Assembly (NCBI GenBank): GCA_940337035.1
Contig: OW679197.1
Span: 62,145,903-62,209,902, forward strand
Reading direction: 5' to 3'
DNA length: 64,000 nucleotides
Source of the DNA: Agriotes lineatus
Lineage: Eukaryota > Arthropoda > Insecta > Coleoptera > Elateridae
Part shown: in pieces, positions 59,291 through 64,000 of the stretch
Layout of the letters: each line of letters starts with the position of its first letter
How positions within the stretch are numbered: the first letter of the stretch is position 1
Program-made: the position numbers and the translations under genes
Notes under the pieces: model-generated
Told to the model about the DNA's origin: nothing
Database searches by the model: none
What the model saw: only the letters and a program-made list of their open reading frames with translations

Positions 59291-59794
59291 GAGAGAAGGG
59301 AAATCGTGTCAGATCATTACTAAGATCAGTTAATTATTTTTTTGCTCATTGCGTTTAACTTGATATTTTCTCTTTTCGTTCCTGTAACTCTTCTGGGGAG
59401 TATTGGGCGTCTCGGGGGGTTTGATTAACAGACATATTGTGCAGTAGCAAGGTCATCAGCGTTGCACCATATTTCGCACAGTTGGTATTATGGCTAGAAG
59501 TGGACACGTCCAATAACTTCCAACATAAAAATCCTCTGATTTTTGTGTAAGTTACTGTACTGTCGTACTTATTCTGGATGTTTTAATATTTTTGCAAATT
59601 TAAGCGAATATAAAGAGTTTAAGGGGTTGTGTGTTTACTCCTCTTTAGGAAACTGTTAAAAATTGTCGCATTTTTGTTGGACTTTTCTGGTCATATATCC
59701 TGGTGGTCTTCTACAATAAATTAACACTAGGTCGTCGATAAATTGAAGGTAAACTGTTCTGACAATATATCTTCTTTCTCGTATTATAGGTCTA
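59291..59794. other. Unclear region, possibly retroelement
   Basis: On the minus strand, YLQFIDDLVLIY near 59740 resembles a reverse-transcriptase (F/Y)xDD box, but no neighbouring motifs support it. No other feature. Confidence 0.3.
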
Positions 59795-60038
59795 AGACCT
59801 GTTTTAACCACAAAGTGGTGCTATGAGCTATCTTTGCCTTTAGGCCGGGTAGGTGACTAACGTTGTCTGTCGAAAGTGAGGAAGAGTTCCCTTAATTAGG
59901 GGTTAACGACTACCACAAGTGTTAGTGTAGCAGCCGGTGAGTGTACGATTTTTAAAATCCTTCTAGAGTCCACCGGGATTTAAACCCGGGCCGGCTGCCT
60001 GGGAGACGAGCATTCGCTCGCTGGGCCATCTGCTCACA
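59795..60038 (-). mobile_element. tRNA-derived SINE, family A (copy 2)
   Basis: On the minus strand, block order is the same as in 15306-15588: GATGGCCCAGCGAGCG, CCCGGGTTTAAATCCC, GTGGTAGTCGTTAACC, AACTCTTCCTCAC, CACCTACCCGGC. It lies about 200 bases upstream of the first visible exon of the bHLH gene. Confidence 0.8.
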
Positions 60039-60244
60039 ACAACAATATACCTTGGCTTCTTTAAATATTAACAATATCGCACTTTTAGTCATTTATCGAA
60101 CCAAATTATTAATGCCACAAGATATATTTTGTAAGCTTACTGACTAATTTGATAAACTAATTTTTAAATAATGAAGCATTGGATTGTTACCAACACATTT
60201 TTGCATACCTTATTACTATTTATCTTGGCATTTCTTCTTGATAG

Positions 60245-60860
60245 GACTATAAAGGAGGCGATGTTCCTAACTATTCCGGTGAGATCTCTGGCTATGGAGG
60301 GCTATGGAACCCGCACCACTGCTTAGCAGGCCAAAATCCTCCTTTGGGTGGGTACCCTAATATAATCACCACATTCAACTCTGAGCTAGGTAAATGAAAA
60401 AATCAGATGCAGCCTTTAAACTATTAATTGTTCGCCTCAAGTGTGGCAGAGGCAGCAGTACGGTGGTCTGGTCAACAATCGTCTGACTAGAAATGGTTCC
60501 CCAAACACTCCCACCCAGAGCCAGAAGAAGCCTCGCCGCAGGGTTGCAACAATAGCCCAAAGAAGTGCGGCCAACATCAGGGAACGAAGGCGCATGTTCA
60601 ACCTCAACGAAGCTATTGATAAGCTTAGAGAAAAAGTAAGTTGAAAATAGAATGCTTGTGATCATGTTTAGGTTATGGCGTAGTGGATATAATTAAAAAA
60701 ACTTTAGGTGCCAACATTTGCCTATGAGAAACGTCTATCTCGAATTGAAACTCTTCGACTGGCCATTACGTACATCAGCTTTATGACGGAGTTGCTGCAT
60801 GGAACAAATCCTGAGCACAAAGGCAACGATATGTATCCGCAAAGGGCGTATATTCCTTAA
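60245..60860 (+). CDS. Fer3: bHLH transcription factor, Fer3 (48-related 3 / FERD3L) type, 5-prime incomplete
   Basis: Nuclear DNA-binding factor of the Ptf1/Fer group. It dimerises with Daughterless/E-proteins on E-boxes (family knowledge). Exons are 60245-60389, 60442-60635 and 60708-60860, with consensus junctions and the frame kept; 163 residues are visible. The bHLH spans about residues 85-146: RRRVATIAQRSAANIRERRR (basic), MFNLNEAIDKLREK (helix 1), VPTFAYEKR (loop), LSRIETLRLAITYISFMTEL (helix 2). PTFAYEKRLSRIETLR is the Fer3 signature and separates it from Fer1 and Fer2. The usual RRAAN is RSAAN here. The phase-0 intron falls exactly at the helix 1/loop border. The tail after helix 2 is only about 18 residues. 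The first exon shown (DYKGGDVPNYSGEISGYG...) lacks a start codon, so a further upstream exon is expected but was not found. Confidence 0.88.
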
Positions 60861-61376
60861 TTGATCAATTGAGAATGGTATTGTGAACCATTTTAAGTCG
60901 AATTGTTGCTGTTGTTGTCTAATTCCTTATAGTTAAGAAATATTCTTTAGCTAGCTATGAAACTTTCATTAATACTGGTCAAAACTAGTCTTCCATTGTG
61001 TACCTAATTGTATTGTATGTGTCGTATGTTAAAGTGTAATTATATGTTAATATACCGATAACTTGTAATTATCTATTTCAAATTAAAATTAATTGAAGTA
61101 TCCGTTACACTTCCCGCGAGGTATGAATGGTCCTCGACACCAAAAGGTAAAAGAGGCTATAGATCATGAATGAATGAATGAAGTATTAGTTATTAATCGC
61201 ATTTTTATCAAAACTATAGCACATAGTTTTACTCAATAACAACGTTACATCATTAAAAAAAACAAAAAAAACTCTTTATCTCCATTGTGCAATGGTATAT
61301 AAGACTTTAGCAGTAAATAAACCAAATAATATATATATATATATCTTGACGTTCCTAATAATACTGAAACAATAAA
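60861..61376. other. 3-prime flank of the bHLH gene, no further gene
   Basis: AT-rich, including an AATAAA at about 61315-61325 and an (AT)n stretch at 61330-61343. It is followed by the assembly gap. Confidence 0.5.
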
Positions 61377-61399
61377 NNNNNNNNNNNNNNNNNNNNNNN
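61377..61399. other. Assembly gap (23 N)
   Basis: A run of N between AT-rich DNA and retrotransposon sequence. The true distance across it is unknown, so the junction of the bHLH flank and the BEL/Pao remnant should not be trusted. Confidence 0.99.
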
Positions 61400-61419
61400 A
61401 TTTCATCCAAAAATTTGCC

Positions 61420-64000
61420 AACAGTAATTCAAACCTTCGAAACAAGGTTTGGTAGACCAGAATTTATAATAGAATCGATGATAAACAAAGTAAAGTCCAT
61501 TGGGCAAGTAAATAATCATATACCACTGTCAATAATCAAATTTTCATCATTCAAAATCTGACCGCGATAGCATCATCAATGGAAATGGAAGCATATCTTA
61601 TCAACCCACAACTCCTTAATCAACTAGTTTCAAAACTGCCTGTGCATCTCCAGTATCAGTGGGCAAGAGAAGTTCTGCAGAAGAAATTTGCGCCGCCATC
61701 CCTGTTACATTTTTCAGACTGGCTTCAAGGGGAATCAGCAGTTGTACATCTTCTGTGCAAGCCACCAACCACAACCGTTGACCAAGATAGATCCAGAAGA
61801 CAAACATATCCTGTTTTCTCCAGCACAGAAAAAGGAAATGAGGTAAAAGAATGTATCTTCTGTCGAGAACCGAATCACCAAATTTTCAAATGCAAGAAAT
61901 TCACATCCCTCAATATAACCAAGAGGTGGGAGTGGGTGAAAGAGAATAAAAAATGCTTCTTCTGTCTGGTCTCAACACACCGTATTCTTTATTGTAAGAA
62001 AAGAAGAAATGTGGAATTCAAAATTGCCAGAAATTCCATTACAGACTGCTGCATCCAGGGAGTGAGAACGCCTTTCAAATAAAGAGTTTTAATCAAGATG
62101 AAGCAATATCATCGACACATCCCGAAGGAAATGCAAGTACTCTACATGTGGATTTAAAATTGAAAACAGTAATTCTTCTAGTAGCACCAATTACTATTGT
62201 TGGCAAAAATAAAAACGTTGAAACGTATGCATTGTTCGATGAAGGAAGCACTGTTACTTTGATTGATTGCAAACTAGCAGATGAAGTTGGAGCAGAAGGC
62301 TAAGTAAATCCGCTTACCATGTATTGGACCAATTGCAGCAGCTACAGGGATAATTTTTTAAGAAAAGTTACTCTCAAAATTAAAGGCACACTCGACGATG
62401 ATATTTACGAACTATCTAATGTGCAAACTGTCTCAAATCTCAAACTACCTCAACAAAGTGTGAACATTAAGAATATGTCACAGAAATGGAATCATTTAAT
62501 GAATATCCCGGTTCAAGAACTAAAAAAATGTCGAACCTCTTGTACTGATTGGTCAAGGTAATATCGATCTTACCATAGCTCGAGAAGTCCTTCAGGGTGC
62601 ACCAAATGCGCCAATAGCTTTTCGAACTAAACCTGGTTGGGTAATTCATGGAAATTCAACAATATTTAGAGATCGTATTGATTCCGAATTCACATTTTTT
62701 ACTACAATAGACAATGAAACTGCAGAACTTGAAAATTTGGTACGTGAATCTGTATTTATGGATAATCTGGGTGTTGAGAATTCTTACGAGACGAAATTGG
62801 CTCCAGATGATCAAAGAGGACTTGAAATAATGGAAAGAACGTGTCATCGCGCTGCTCTTCGAAGTCCTTACAGCATGGAGAGAAATATGGACACCAATCC
62901 TATCTTGGCAAATAAATACTGCAAACAAGTAGAAGACTTTCTTAAGAAAGGTTATGCAAGAAAACTTTCCCCAGAAGAAACACCGAGAACTTTGTACCTG
63001 CCCCACTTCGGTGTAAAGCATCCCAACAAACTTGATAAGTTCAGGTTCGTATTCGATGCAAAATCTAAATCAAATGGAGTTTCTTTCAATGATAATTTTA
63101 AGAGGTCCTGATCTTCTAAATTCTTTATTAAATGTTCTCTTCAAATTTCGACAGTATCCCATTGCTGTGTCTGGTGACATTCAGGAAATGTTTTTACAAG
63201 TTCGCATTAGGCCTGAGGATCAGGAAACTCGACGTTTTTTGTGATGGTAGCCAGAAAAGGTATGCAGCAGCGGCATATTTTAGAGTCAAAATATGTGAAC
63301 GAAATTTTGCGACTCTTGTTATGGCTAAATCTCGGGTAACATCACTCAAACCCATGACTGTACCACGGATTGAATTACAGGCTGCTCTTCTTGGTACAAA
63401 TTTGGCAAGAACTATTTTAACAGGTCACACAATTGATATTAGTAAAACATGCTTATGGTGTGACTCAAAAATTGTTCTAAGCTGGATAAACTCAAACCCA
63501 AAAACTTTCAAAACTTTTGTTACAAACAGTTTCAACAATTCTTGAATTAACTTCTGCTGAAAATTGGTATTGGTTATCTACTAAGTTAAATATTGCCGAC
63601 GAAGCCACTAGAGGATTATGAAACATGGATAGGCACGATGAATGGTTCAATGGACCACGACTCCTTGGACAAAATGAAGAAAATTGGCAAATTGAAAGCA
63701 CTTTGGAAAAAATTGAAGATGAGAAGAAAAAAGTCTACTTTGTTGGCGTTTATACAGCATATCAAAATATATTTAGTTTTTCCAGGATTTCAAATTTTAC
63801 CAAATTGGTTTGTGCAGTTGAATGGTTTTTCAGATCAGTAGAAATTTTCAAGAAAAAAATAGGCGTTGAACATCTTCAGTTTTACTCGCAAGAGCTTCAT
63901 GTCAGGGAAATTGAAAATGCCGAAATAACCCTGTTCATACAAGCTCAAAACGAAAGCTTTCCTGAAGAAGTCTACAGGCTTGCAGGACAACAAACCAAAA
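61420..64000 (+). pseudogene. BEL/Pao retrotransposon polyprotein remnant, running off the right edge
   Basis: Order of pieces: a gag end with two zinc knuckles (CIFCREPNHQIFKC near 61855 and CFFCLVSTHRILYC near 61960); a protease (ALFDEGSTVTLID near 62230); the reverse-transcriptase start (PGWVIHGNST, ETKLAPDDQRGLEIMER, YLPHFGVKHPNK, FRFVFDAKSK; 62600-63100); and AVSGDIQEMFLQV near 63170. RNase H-like FCDGSQKRYAAAAYF follows directly at about 63236-63280. Then come MTVPRIELQAALLG and CLWCDSKIVLSWI, and integrase-side text. The reverse-transcriptase catalytic YxDD section is deleted. Frameshifts and stops occur at several places. This is an ancient, inactive endogenous element. LTRs are outside the window or lost. 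Confidence 0.9.

Noticed and set aside
59700..59790. Reverse-transcriptase catalytic box on the minus strand
   Set aside because: A single short (F/Y)xDD-like match without neighbouring conserved blocks.

Overview
The window looks like nuclear DNA of an insect. It is AT-rich, has spliced genes with GT...AG introns, and contains three genes of insect type: a perilipin, a gustatory receptor and a Fer3-type bHLH factor. A beetle is possible, but nothing here proves the order. Most of the sequence is transposable-element debris, and 23 Ns at 61377-61399 mark an assembly gap.

Layout. 1-4300: a five-exon perilipin gene (+) with a TATA promoter and a probable second promoter/first exon. 5.9-16 kb: no host gene, but a hAT-like element with another element nested in it, several inverted-repeat elements with TA target duplications, a satellite-like tandem array and a tRNA-derived SINE. 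16.5-19.4 kb: a gypsy-type LTR, then a three-exon gustatory receptor gene (-). 20-35 kb: a perfect hairpin, a hairpin-bearing repeat array, two hAT elements with clear 8-bp target duplications, a SINE with an element in its tail, and a second LTR related to the first. 36-48.6 kb: degraded RTE-like LINEs and Penelope-like elements (PLEs). One PLE carries a GIY-YIG endonuclease ORF and, beyond a SINE inserted into it, a well-formed hammerhead ribozyme motif. 48.8-54.2 kb: a 5S-rRNA-derived SINE, a SWIM plus YqaJ nuclease gene, and a broken YqaJ plus PHD-finger gene split by a hAT element. 55.4-60 kb: mariner-like, PLE and RTE remnants and another SINE. 60.2-60.9 kb: the bHLH gene. 61.4 kb to the right edge: a BEL/Pao retrotransposon polyprotein remnant that runs off the window.

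The host genes have unrelated roles (lipid-droplet coating, taste reception, transcription) and do not form a functional cluster. What links the window is repeated nesting of mobile elements. Insertion order can be read in several places: SINE into PLE, TA-element into SINE tail, hAT into an older repeat whose unfilled copy lies nearby, and hAT into the YqaJ-PHD reading frame. The most interesting signals are the hammerhead-type ribozyme motifs in two PLE lineages, the two neighbouring YqaJ genes, the long inverted repeat in an intron of one of them, and the regular 11-residue repeats of the perilipin.
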